From the NCBI GenBank assembly GCA_021292105.1, contig CM037870.1, forward strand, positions 27,389,416 to 27,453,415: a DNA stretch of 64,000 nucleotides. Direction: 5' to 3'. This DNA is from Anadara kagoshimensis. Its lineage: Eukaryota > Mollusca > Bivalvia > Arcoida > Arcidae. Positions 1 to 11,200 of this stretch are shown here, one piece after another (within the stretch, counting starts at the first letter, position 1; each line of letters opens with the position of its first letter). Below the pieces are notes generated by a model. That model saw only the letters and a list, made by a program, of their open reading frames with translations. It did no database searches and was not told the DNA's origin. The translations under genes and the position numbers were made by a program.

Positions 1-637
1 CGCGGAATACCGAGTCTGCGTAGAGTTCTGTGTGCCGCATTGGGTGGTCAAAATGGTGCTAAAATCACCATTAGGGTTCATATCCCCTTATGGGGGAAAT
101 ATTAAATTAAATTGTTTTTGTTGAAAGGAAGATTATAGATTGCAATTTTTGACTCTGTAAGATTACTATATTTAACAGAAGACATCACGTTAGAAATACC
201 AATCGGTTCAGTTCATAAACTAGGTCATATTTCTCACGCCATCGCATTTTAAAAAATCGTAAAAAGTAAGTCGGGGGTTCATATAGAAAGCGATCACTAG
301 TTTGTCAACATAATACTTTAAAGGATTGTAAGTTATAGGTCCATGAACGCAATCTAAAAACAGTTCAGTGGTTAAATAAAAAAAGTTGAATCGTTTATAA
401 TATCATTGCATTATCTATCAAGTTGTCAGTATCATCCAGAGGTCATAAACAAAAGAAATTCCTTCATAACAAAATCAGTATTAAAAACAATATCGTGAAA
501 CTAGAGTGTCGTAAAAAAATCCGTATGCACCCAAAAGTCACGCAAATAACAAATGCATTATGAAAAATAATAAGACCTTTGCATGTTTCAAAAGAAATGT
601 GATGCAATATAGGTTTTAAATATTAACTTAGGTCGTA

Positions 638-1091
638 CCAGTTTTATTTCTTTGTTAAGCGTTCATCCTATCTTCAGAAACCTACGTACCTATCAGGTTT
701 CATGTGCTGTTTTTGAATTTCTATTAAAAAAATGCATTCAAAAACAGCACATGACACAGGTAAAAAAACACAAAGCACAAATAAAAAAGGTACTTCTTGT
801 TTTAAAAATATGATATTTTGCATCTAATAAACAGTCTACTAATGAGCATGTATGTAGCATTAGCAATTGTAAAAAAGTATAAAGCATGGTAAAAAAAAAT
901 AAACAAACTGTGATTTCAAAAAGAACAAAACAAAAATGTAAATTAAATTAAACCTAAAAATGATTTATGTTTTCCCCAAAAAGAAACAAAAACAGGATAA
1001 ATTCTAAAAAAAATTCTTTGCTTTTTTTTTAAGGGTTGTTTGAGATTCCAAAACCTACGCGCCAGCGGACGCTTAACAAAGAAAAAACTGG
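638..1091. mobile_element. MITE-like element with terminal inverted repeats
   Basis: The left end reads CCAGTTTTATTTCTTTGTTA and the right end is its near-perfect reverse complement (GTTAAGCG is shared and continues inward). The span is about 454 bp with no open reading frame, so it looks like a non-autonomous DNA transposon. A 55-bp hairpin (700-754) lies inside it. Confidence 0.6.
700..754. repeat. Compact hairpin, TCATGTGCTG family
   Basis: A 19-nt arm (700-718) is repeated as its exact reverse complement at 736-754 with a short AT-rich loop. It shares the layout (ends TCAT/ATGA, TTTTTGAAT in the arm) with hairpins at 1713, 12405 and 45286. Confidence 0.65.
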
Positions 1092-1478
1092 CTTGGCCTT
1101 ATGTTTGTATGCAATCACGATTTATGGATCGGATTCCTTTTTGAACCATGATATATGATTTTAATAAGCGTGACATATTTGTGAAAGGAAAACCGGAAAA
1201 CATTTGAAACCCGAAAAAGACCTGAAAACTTAAGGACGTGGCCCAAAAACCTTCTCACCTCTAAATGAATCAGCATTTGCTCTTACTCCTGTTTCATTTA
1301 ACACTCATACGACACGGTTAATATTCTTTTTAATATCACGAAGTAGTATGCTGATTTTGAATGAAAGACAAATGAAAAATCTATTTTCAATTATATTTTA
1401 CTGTTTTCAAAACCCAAATCCATAAAAACAATAGAAAAACACAAGTCGTATTAATTTTCACAAATTTAGAAAATCAAA

Positions 1479-1662
1479 AACAAACATACAAATCCATGTC
1501 CGAATCACAATCCAATAGCGAAGTAAAAACTTTGAAACTGACAAATTAGGTTAAACAGTGAACTTCCACCAGGTAAGTGAGACCGTGTGCCCCGGAAGGG
1601 TAAATACTAAGCACCTCTGGATTAGCCAGGGCAATCCTGGACACAGATACATCATGCTAGTG
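1479..1662 (-). repeat. Interspersed repeat family A, partial copy
   Basis: Contains the family signatures: CATGTCCGAATCACAATCC, an AACTTCCACCAGG block, CCGGAAGGGTAA and GGCAATCCTGGACACAGA. About 180 bp of the roughly 300-bp family. Strand is given relative to the copies that read GATTCGGACATGG on the plus strand. Confidence 0.75.
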
Positions 1663-1712
1663 AAAACTTTTTAAATACAGAGGATTATCTTGAAAGCTTG
1701 TTATAATGATAG

Positions 1713-1770
1713 TGTCATATACCATTTTTTAAATTATTCATAAAATACATTCAAAAAATGGTATATGACA
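1713..1770. repeat. Compact hairpin, TGTCATATACC family
   Basis: Arms GTCATATACCATTTTTT and its reverse complement enclose a short loop. It has the same termini and size class as the hairpins at 700 and 45286. Confidence 0.65.
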
Positions 1771-2279
1771 ATAGAATAGATAGTGATGACAGATATAAGT
1801 GACTTGTAAGGTTTTGACCGTCGTTATAGATATTTAGCTGATATTTTGTTTGATTTATAATTTTACTTACGTAAACACATGTCATATAATAACCAAACAA
1901 CTGCGTAAATATTTAGACTGACATCACGCGCTTTGTATATTGAAAGGGGTAGATTTAATAATGTAGAGAGAAGCAACAGGGTGTGTTATTGTCAATCGAA
2001 TGATATTGAAGATGTTTATCACTTTGTTTTCATATGTCCTTATTACACAAGAGTCTGTAAACAATATATCAAACAATATCATCTGTTTTCAAACTACATG
2101 TATAGATGAAATCTTTAATATTCAAAATGTAAAACAATTAAGAAAATTAGCTAAATAGTATTCGAAGGCTGGTTATCACGAAAAAATTACATGTACTTTT
2201 CATATTTATGTACATTATATGTTTTACTTCATAATGTATTTTGTAACATGTACTGATATACGTCCTCCCATGAGAATAG

Positions 2280-2520
2280 TATTGAGTTGAGTTGAGTAAT
2301 TCCCGGTCAAGAATGTCTCACTTATATCGAAACATCGCCAGATTTAGGCGAATGTGCAGACATTTTGCCTGCGCTGCGCTGATTGAATTATACAGCAGAG
2401 TTCTTTAACCATGACCTCGTTAATTTTAAACTCCCATCCGAAAAGAGTCGTCACTTTCACTGATGATTTCGCAGTGTCGAGTGCTTCGAATCCCGTCGGG
2501 GGCATTTTGTGACCTTAAGC
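2280..2520 (-). mobile_element. tRNA-derived SINE, minus strand
   Basis: Read on the minus strand it has a degenerate B-box (GGATTCGAAGC), the middle block with TTTTCGGATGGGA, then the tail with ATCAGCGCA, TCTGCAC, CGATATAAGTGAGACATTC and a CAACTCAACTCAAT end. It is the same family as the better copy at 7640. Confidence 0.7.
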
Positions 2521-3635
2521 AAGTTACTTTATTTCACATTGCTTCTGACTTATCCGGTGTCAGGATAATGGACCGGTGAGGCTGCAACCTCTGCAATTGT
2601 CGTTTTGGTGAGCTAGCACCTAAAAAGTCGCCCTGAGTGCGCACTAGTACAAAGCAGACATACGCACAATACACACTGCCAGTTATGGTCGCTAGTGTGA
2701 TCTGACTGACAATTATTAAAATGTGTCTAATATAGATAAGATATGTCATCATTATATATTAATAATGGTCGATTGCGTTTTCCATTAATGTTTAGATTCA
2801 AGATTTAATCACTTAAATTATATCATGCTCTCATTTATTAGTACATTCATGCATTGCATACTTTAGTGTGAATGTTTACTATAAGGTGATCTTAACATCG
2901 TAGGGAGATACCGCACCTTACAAATGTTTTGAACACATTTGCTACACATTTTCTCCATACCTACTTGACCTCCGGTTTGTTTGTTTACAGTTTTATGTTA
3001 CAGATTGTCATCGTTCATTTGTCCCAGTTTTTGCGGTAGGTATCTGAAAGGTCTTTGGAATCCAGATATCCTCCAGTGACCTAAAATAGCTCTTCTATCA
3101 GCGTGTTTTGTCCACAGGTTTGGTGAATGACAGTCAAACTGCTGAACATACAATGTATTATGATCATAAGCGCGCACTTGTCATTTATAATAATGAACGA
3201 AAATAGATATCTGGTAAAAACGATAATTTCGAAATTTCGCTACCCGTGGCTAGATGTCGTCAGTATATACTTTTGTCTATGGGTCTAGAAGAAATTTTGC
3301 CAATATCACCATATTTGTAACGTCCATCACGGTAGCTGTGTAAATGTAAAGAAGGTGGCTATTTTGACCATTCAAACAGCTACTTGCATATGTAAAGTAA
3401 TCAATAGTGATATATTTTACGGGAATTGGGCCACTTACCGCATACATTTATCATGTTATAAACCAATGAATTTATTCTCAAGACAATGAGATTATTTTCA
3501 CCAGCAATAGGTGTTGTTGCCGTTCGACAATCTCTACGTTATAATTAGTACAGCCTTTTAGGGCATGTTTACCTATTTTTCAGTATGTTTTTTTTTCAAG
3601 GCATGCTGAACTCGGTTTTTTCAGCAATATAGAAC

Positions 3636-3745
3636 CCTGCTGTATAATGCCATCAGCGCAACCAGAGGCGAAATTTCTGCACCAGCGACGTCTCGATATA
3701 GGTGAAATATTCTTGACTGGAAGGTTAAACACCATTACTCAACTA
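3636..3745 (+). mobile_element. SINE 3' fragment
   Basis: Shows only the conserved 3' part: ACCCTGCTGTATAATGCCAT, CAGCGCAAC, TTTCTGCACC, GCGACGTCTCGATATAGGTG and an ACTCAACT tail. 5'-truncated, as expected for a retroposed copy. Confidence 0.7.
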
Positions 3746-3956
3746 AACTCATATTGAACCCCGAAGTCGCCTTTATTCGATAATTCATATTATGTGTAAT
3801 TTTGGGTTCATTTCGTTTCTAGGCTTTCAAGACAAACATAATTGCAGGTGCAAAAATTAAAAAAAAAAAAATACCGAGAATACGGATATGTGCATGTATT
3901 ATGAATTCTTACCTTACCGAATATGGATGACAAGCCATATAATTACGATATATACT

Positions 3957-4138
<182 letters not shown>

Positions 4139-4140
4139 GT

Positions 4141-4390
4141 TTCATGGCCGTTATCACAGTATTGTTGCCAAGTATGACGTCTCTGTGTTCAGGATTGCCC
4201 TGAATATATTTGACGTCCCACAGTTCCTTCCACTCAATTTTGATTACGACATGGCGGGAAGTAGCGAGACTACTAGCTAAAGAGGATGTGCTTAACCTTT
4301 CTGAGCACCCTGTCTCACTTCCCTAATTTGTCAGTTTTAAAGTTTTTGCTTTGCTACTGGATTGTATTAAATTCGGACATGGATTGGTTA
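4141..4390 (+). repeat. Interspersed repeat family A
   Basis: Carries GTTATCACAGTATTGTTG, CAGGATTGCCCTGAATATAT, TTTGACGTCCCA, a GAGCACCCTGTCTCACTTCCC block and TTCGGACATGGATTGG. Flanked by tetranucleotide arrays on both sides. Confidence 0.75.
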
Positions 4391-4444
4391 TTCATTCATT
4401 CATTCATTCATTGACTCGTTCGTTCATTCATTCATTCATTCATT
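4391..4444. repeat. (ATTC)n microsatellite, slightly impure
   Basis: Repeated CATT/ATTC units with one interrupted stretch (GACTCGTTCGTT). It ends about 20 bp before the splice acceptor of the zinc-finger exon. Confidence 0.9.
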
Positions 4445-4466
4445 TTATTTGTTTATTTATTTACAG

Positions 4467-6126
4467 ATGCCAACAATTACGTAAACAAACAACAAGTTCT
4501 TAACTCAGTACAGGATGGCTTCAAACAGTAACAGCATGGTAGGAAGTACAGATACCCTTAATGTATCAACAACTGATGCTGATTTGATCAGGTCTGAGAT
4601 TGCTTTAATGGAATCTGATCCAAATTCCAGTCTCACAGAGAACGGCACATTGGCATGTAATCTTTGTGACAAAACGTTCAATTTTAAAAACGGACTGATC
4701 AGACATTTAAGATTGACACATGGTAAAGAAAAGCCATATGAGTGTAACATCTGCCATCGTAGATTTGGCTATAAGAACATCTTGATGGAACACCAGAACA
4801 TACATTTCGGTATAAAACCGTACGCGTGTACTCTTTGTGATAAGCGATTTGCTGCAAGGTCAAATCTTGTTCAGCATAAGATGGTACATAGGAAACCCCT
4901 CTGTTGTACCATATGTTCAAAACGTTTTGATAAGCTGGATCAATTACAGCGACACATGCTTGCGCACCCTGGTGGCGTTCTAACTTGTAATCTTTGTTCT
5001 TATTTCTCAACCAGCCAGCAAGATTTAAACGAACACATGCAGAAAAATCACCCTCCTCAAGTAATGAATACTAGAGACAAAATAAGTTCTACTTCTTCAC
5101 TGACTGATGATTCAAATTTTCAAAGGAATACGCTACCTAGATTCGGAGTTGCGTTCAATGTTCCTCCGCTATCATTCAGCAATGGACAGGAAAATCCTGC
5201 AGCATCACCAGTTATGTCAGCTTCCACGGCATCTTCAAATGTTGATGTTGCTGACTCCATGAAGAAAATAGACAGTATTTGTTCTCAGTTGGCTGCCAAG
5301 CCGAGACAAATTAACAGCAGCTCTGACAGTGTTATGTTGCCGAATGAAATAAAACAAGAACCGCAATCTCCAAATGTTTTTAACACAGAAACACACGCAA
5401 CTCCTTACTTTGTCGCAGGACTTCAGATTCAGAGGCAAGCCATGCAACATCAGCAACCACTCCATCAAAGTCCGTCTGTTTCCGGATCGGATAAATTTCA
5501 TTTGAGTTTTAAAAGTGATGCAAGAAGTTCAACAGCTACACCTGTCAGGGACAGTCAGTCCAGAAATAGCCTAGATGGGTCAGCAATACATGTAGAAACA
5601 TCTTCTCCAATAACATTACAGCATAACCGCCCACCAACTACAACAGCCTCGAACCACGAACCTGCAGACTCTACTAGTAATTTGTCAGAATTCATGTCTC
5701 TCATTCACACATTAACTCAGAAAGCAAAAGATCTTGGAACGGACAATTTTCCAAGAATTTCAGTGACAATTAACCCGCCACGCAATACCCGAGATGCCGG
5801 TGTGCAGTTTTCCACCAAAACCCCCAATACCCCAAGTCTCCGGGAGGTATTGTCGTATTATGAGGCACAGGGCAGAATATACAGATGTCAACATTGTGGT
5901 ATTTTATTTGAGGAGCGGGGTTTATATTTTTTACACAACTCCCTACATGGAGCCCAGAACCCGTGGGAATGTAGCATTTGTCATAAAGTGTGTACGGATA
6001 AAAATGATTTTCACCTTCACTTTATTAATCAACAACATCAATCAATCTGAGACCAGGTGTGTAGAGATTTACAATTAGATCCGAATAAGACTCGAACAAT
6101 AATAGTCGTTATTTGAAATTAATAAA
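4467..6126 (+). CDS. Ikaros/Hunchback-type C2H2 zinc-finger protein (CDS 4515-6050)
   Basis: A likely nuclear DNA-binding transcription regulator. The 511-residue frame has five N-terminal C2H2 fingers (Cys48-His69, Cys77-His97, Cys105-His125, Cys131-His151, Cys158-His179), a long Ser/Pro/Gln-rich linker with a sumoylation-type IKQEP motif, and two C-terminal fingers (Cys458-His478, Cys486-His508) joined by HGAQNPWEC. Several N-terminal fingers plus a terminal pair with an HG-x-x-(D/N)-P-(F/W)-EC joint is the Ikaros/Hunchback layout, where the C-terminal pair mediates dimerisation; the family call is recognition, not alignment. A pyrimidine-rich TTATTTACAG at 4457-4466 suggests the exon begins at 4467 after a 5' UTR intron. 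An ATG at 4467 opens a 5-codon upstream frame. The chosen start at 4515 is the first ATG of the long frame. AATAAA lies at 6121-6126, so the whole coding region is one exon. Confidence 0.9.
6121..6126 (+). terminator. Poly(A) signal AATAAA of the zinc-finger gene
   Basis: Canonical AATAAA 71 bases after the stop codon of the zinc-finger frame. Confidence 0.7.
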
Positions 6127-6458
6127 GTGTCTTTTTGGAAAAGTGTATTGCACATATTAGTATAGCTCCTTGTAAATGATGCGTTTATTTGGCTGTATAC
6201 TTTCAAGATCGAGTTCGTTTTGGGACTTTGTCACTACTTTTAGAAGTGGTTTATATATAAAACTGAATAGGCAAAATCAATGTGCCATAGATTATAGAAA
6301 AGAGACATAGTATTTGTTACAGATTTAATTCAGCAATTTAACAAACCCTTGAAAACAGTGGCTGTGTCACCGAAACGTCGGGAAATTCACAGTATTTTAT
6401 AGTACTTGTTATGTGTTACAGAATTGGTAATTATTGCTGTTAATTTTAAAAGGTACCA

Positions 6459-6862
6459 GGTCAATTTGCCCCCACTTTCATCAAATTCGCCCCATGTCAA
6501 AATCGTCTACTTCTTGCAAATTCACACTTACTCTCAAATTCGCCCCCCCCCCCCCCCAATTTTTGGAGATATTGTCTTCTTTTATTGAGATTTTAAAGTA
6601 ACATATAATGATTTTTTATGACCTCGGATATGCCCAATGAACTGCAAACAAATTATTTGTAAATTTATATTGTTTTTAGTCACGCAATTATGATCCAAAA
6701 TGTATTGACTGAATTCTCAACTTGGACATGACATGAAATTATCAAAAATTCTTTGTAAGAATTTGACGGGGGCGACTTTGACAGTGGGTGGCGAATTTGC
6801 AAGAAGTGGCTGCGATTTTGACGTGGGGACGAATTTACTGTGGGGGCGAATTGACTTGAATC
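6459..6862. mobile_element. Foldback element with long inverted ends
   Basis: The left arm (GGTCAATTTGCCCCCACTTT, then TGTCAAAATCG, then CTTCTTGCAAATTC) reappears inverted at the right (GAATTTGCAAGAAG, CGATTTTGACGTGGGG, GGGGGCGAATTGACTTG). A run of about 18 C lies at 6543-6559. Open frames across it are by-products. Probably a non-autonomous foldback transposon. Confidence 0.65.
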
Positions 6863-7208
6863 CTTTTAAAAAAAATATGTATTCTGAGCAATACAATATG
6901 TTTAAACTCGGAACGCGAACTTTATGTGTATTTATATCTAGACCAAAACCAATTTTATTTTTTTCTGTAAAATATGTAACTCACGTGAAATGAATAAAAT
7001 TGAACTAATGGCGCTAATGATTTCAATGAACGATAGCAAACATCAACTGACACGTCATACAAATGTGTTTGTTTTTATACTGAATGTATTAAATGATAAA
7101 ACTGAAAAAATGATATATGAAGGACTCATAATATTCCACACACAGTTAAGAAATGCTAAGACCATCATCATAAAACTTCCAATTTTGGGCGGGAACTGTT
7201 CAAATTTT

Positions 7209-7335
7209 TAGCTCACCTGACATAGCTAGGGTGAGCTTATGACATGGTAAAACGTGCATGCGTGCGACCACATTTGTTGTGAAAGGTCCCTTAGTAGAGT
7301 ATATAAAACTTGTATTCAGCATGTCCGTCCGAAAT
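7209..7335. repeat. AGCTCACCTG-type interspersed repeat fragment
   Basis: Begins TAGCTCACCTGACATAGC, continues with GGTGAGCTTATGACATGG and later GTCCGTCCGAAATCCAAG. Repeats of this form are widespread in molluscan genomes (established knowledge, from memory). No coding content. Confidence 0.5.
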
Positions 7336-7639
7336 CCAAGATGACAGCTGTTACTATAAATGGCAAACACCTTTGCAGCTTTATTTATGTACCGATTTTG
7401 TTCGAATTTGAAATATAGAAAAAAAGAGTTCGGGGTGTTAAACATATATAACGCGTTTTTTGGCGTACAATTTTTAGTTAGCGTAATATTTACGCAACAT
7501 GCAAATAATGTCTATTTTAGCGTAAATTTTTGAAACTGACAAACGTAAAATACCCTTCTAGAATCTACCTAATTGGATGGTGAGAGGAATACACAAAAAT
7601 GGATTTACTTCATCAGTTCAAAAATGGATGTACTCCATC

Positions 7640-8000
7640 AGTTCTGTAACCACTGTGGTAGCTGAGTTGGTAGAGTGCTTGCTCCTTAATTGGGAGGTCG
7701 AGGGTTCGAACCCCGACCGGGTCTGACCCAAGACTTGAAATTGGAAAGTGACTATTCTTTGGCCAAGCACTCGGCATTACGAAATAAAAGTCACAGTTTT
7801 TCGGATGGGATTTTAAAATAAACGAGTACATGTGTCACAATGGGCTTGGTACGATAAAGAACCCTGCTGTATAATACCATCAGCGCAACGCACAGGAAAA
7901 ATTTCTGCACCTTCGCCTATAGCTGGCGACGTCTCGATATAAGTGAAATATTCTTGACTGAGACGTTCAACACCATTATTCAACTCAACTCAACTCACTT
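7640..8000 (+). mobile_element. tRNA-derived SINE, nearly full length
   Basis: The tRNA-like head has an A-box-like TAGCTGAGTTGGTAGAGTGC and a B-box GGTTCGAACCCC, followed by GACCGGGTCTGACCCAAGAC. The body holds CAAGCACTCGGCATT and TTCGGATGGGA; the tail holds CATCAGCGCAACGCACAGG, TTTCTGCACC, GCGACGTCTCGATATAAGTG and a (CAACT)n end at 7981-7998. Best copy of the family in the window. A working tRNA gene is unlikely because no acceptor stem closes the head. Confidence 0.85.
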
Positions 8001-8055
8001 CATCAGCTCTGGAAGTAAAAAAGACCTGTAACTAGTCATTTGACGGTTTAAATAC

Positions 8056-8211
8056 TTATTCGCCACCTTTTCCTTTATACAAGACAACTACATCATTGAG
8101 AGATTGAGGTAGCTCTTTTTTACACGTCTCCGGTAAAAACAGTGTTAAAAATGTCACTATTACACAACAACTTCCAAACACAACTCCTGGTCCCCATTGA
8201 ATGTGGGAGGC
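8056..8211 (-). CDS. SLC22 exon 10: last TM and C-terminus
   Basis: Acceptor ATTTGTAG; ASHIQWGPGVVFGSCC, last helix, LPETCKKELPQSLNDV, then KGKGGE and TAA at 8056-8058. Confidence 0.92.
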   Translation of the reverse strand, partial: ASHIQWGPGVVFGSCCVIVTFLTLFLPETCKKELPQSLNDVVVLYKGKGGE

Positions 8212-11200
8212 CTACAAATAAAGAACAGATACAGTCAGGTGGTTTATGACACCATAGCTTTTTTACTTACAGAGAGAGCGCGGGGAATGGAGGGAGATAC
8301 GGCGACAGAACAACAAATTGTGATAAAATGCTTAATACTATTAATTCTTTTGTACTAGCCACAAACTTAATTTAGCGTTTTTTTCACTTTACAGAAGGCC
8401 CAAGCACAGTTTTATTTCAGCGAAAAGGAAGGACCGCGAAAAGCGATAACACTAACTTCACAATAAACCATTTCAACTGGATCGGGCTCAAATAAGTTTT
8501 TATTCATTTGGCACCAACGTTTTAATGTTCAACTTCTGTATAAATCAAAATTGGGTAATACAATATACAGTCAAACCTGTCTATAAAGACCACCCAAGGA
8601 AACCAGTAAAAGTGGCCTTAATGGGCAGGTGGCTTTTAAATGCAGGTTCAAATAATATGAATAAAGAACATTGGGATACAATCTTTACTTGCCTTTATAA
8701 GCAGGTGCCCTTATATAGAGGTGGCCTTTAAGGCAGGTTGGACTGTACCTAGCCCATGTCAATTTCTCTATATTGGCTACTGAAAGAATAATCACTATTC
8801 TTAGGACTATTTGTTTACCCTGTTGAAGATTAACTTACAAGAAGACTTGAGTATGGAGCGACCATGCCCCCAATTCTTGCTGCAGCAGACGCCATACCAA
8901 ATGCCGCGTTTCTAAAACAGAATATCGTTAATAATATCATTGTAACGATTTAATACATGTGATCTAGAACGGTTTCCTTCTGACGCTTAAGAAACAAAGT
9001 GCAAAAAGTATGTGACGGGCTAAATGTACAATTAAACTGTTAGTATGAGCATACGATTATATTTTCAAATCGTATATGTCATGTGCTACTTTTGAAATTT
9101 GATGTATACAATTATATTTTCAAATCATGCCATGTGCTAATTTTGAATTTCAGAAGTAGCACTGATATCTATAAATTATAGGCTCATTAAGAAGTATTGT
9201 TAGAAAATGCATGTAATGTCATCATTCCCCCTGATCTTATGGTACTGATAAAGTAGTATACAAGACCTTAACTTTTATAACCTATATCCGATCTGGTATC
9301 CATCATGATCCTAATTGTACCATGATGCAATACTGTAGATCAACAAATACCTACGATTTGCAGGATTGCGTTTTGGCGTTTACCGTGTAACACGCACCTT
9401 AGATATGAGAGCCGGAATTTTCGAGTAAAGCTCGTAAGTTAGAGTTCGTTTGGTTATAAATATTATAAAGATTTGCCTTAGATTTGCAGGAATGAGGATT
9501 GGGTTTACCGTGTAACACGCACCTTAGATATGAGAGCCGGAATTTTCGAGTAAAGCTCGTAAGTTAGAGTTCGTTTGGTTATAAATATTATAAAGATTTG
9601 CCTTAGATTTGCAGGAATGAGGATTGGGTTTACCGTGTAACACGCACCTTAGATATGAGAGCCGGAATTTTCGAGTTAAGCTCGTACGTTAAGGTTTGTT
9701 TGGTTGTAAACATAAGAAATATTGCAGGAATGAGGTTTGGGTTTACCGTGTCACATTCAACTTAGATATGAGAGTCAGAATTTCGGAGTTAATATAAGAT
9801 CTAATTTAAGGTTTGTTAGGTTATATACATTATAAAGACTTACCTAAGATTTGTTGGATAGAGTTCTGGCGTTGATAAATATATCGTTGTCCAAGATCCA
9901 GTCACAGCAAACTTCCCAATTAATGAAAAAGCTGTCGAGGCAATACTCGATGCACCACTGCTGTCTAAAACAACAAAACATATATCTAGTATATAGACTT
10001 TTCAGGGTCTAGACCCCAGTTTTACAATCATTTCTTAGCTAAGATTTTCCTTAACTTAAATATAGCTAATTTTGTTAATCTTTTTTTAGCAACTACTGGT
10101 AAATATGTTTGTCAAAACTAAATGCAAATGGTTGAATCTAGAAGTTATCTTCAGAATGATGCCTTAAATTCCTAATGTGAAAATTAACAAAGTTATTAAG
10201 ATTTGAAATTATTTAAGATTTAAGTTAAGGAAAATCTTAGCTAAGGAATGATTGTGAAACGGGCGTAACGCCACATAGCGGAGTTGCCGCATACTCGCAC
10301 AAGACACGTCTATGCGGGGAATTTCAACGCATGAAAAGGTCGGCAACGTTTATGCGGCGGTGTTTAACGAGTATTGTTGACGAGTATGATGCCTCCGTGT
10401 CCAGGATTACCCTGGATATATTTGACGTCCCATAGTTCCTTGTTCCTTTCACTTAATTATGGCACACGGGTGGATGTATCTTGCTAAACAGGAGGTGATT
10501 ACACTTCCGAAGCACCCGGCCTCACTTACCTATTGGAAGTTCACTTGTTCAAAATAATCTGTTACACAGTGTCAGTTTCAAAGATTTTGCCTTGCTTATG
10601 GATTAAGATTCGGCCATGGATTAGTATGTTTGTTTTTGATTTATACAAAAAAACAATTTTACAAAGTCATGCAATATGGTTTGAATGTATACTAGTAATT
10701 GATTTCTTTATTTGTCGGAAATGTTAATCACCTTTTCATCATCTGATACGATAAAACATTTTGATTTCGTAGCATCTATATTTCCAACGAAAACTATTTA
10801 GCGACCTAATCTTTTTGCGATGGCCAAGCCATGATTTAAGATGAACTGGCATTAACCACTTGGCAAATTTATGAAATTACAGTTTCGTCAAATTTGCCTC
10901 ATCAGAATCAGATAATCTGAAGATTTCACAATCACGCCTCACGACGCTCAGTTGAATTAAATGCTTGAACCACACTTCTTTCGCTTAACTGTTTGGGTCA
11001 GTGAAAATGCAGAAAAGTTGAGTCCATGGAGAAAACGACCGAACTTGGAACTGACAAACTTCCTCACTTTATGGTCTGTACAGGTGGAAATTTATTCTAG
11101 CCTGCGAAAGGCGTTGTGATCAGTAAGACGATGTTTGAAAATACTCTGTGCAATTAGCTGCAAGTTATTAAGTCTTCCACCTAATGTACTAGTTAGAAGA

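Larger units (their letters stand above)
1..3950. other. Gene-free, repeat-bearing region
   Basis: I see no exon with coding composition and paired splice sites on either strand. The stretch is AT-rich and holds the inverted-repeat element, hairpins, interspersed repeats and SINE fragments listed separately. It could be the 5' intron of the zinc-finger gene that starts at 4467, because that exon is preceded by a splice acceptor; no upstream exon was found. Confidence 0.6.

Noticed and set aside
7640-7735. Functional tRNA gene
   Set aside because: A and B boxes are present, but there is no closed acceptor stem and the sequence continues into a SINE body found in other copies.
10861-10925. Another hammerhead (minus strand CTGATGAGG...CGAAACTG)
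   Set aside because: CTGATGA and GAAA are present by chance-like spacing, but there is no helix I return strand or cleavage triplet, and the segment prefers a different hairpin (GGCAAATTT with AAATTTGCC).
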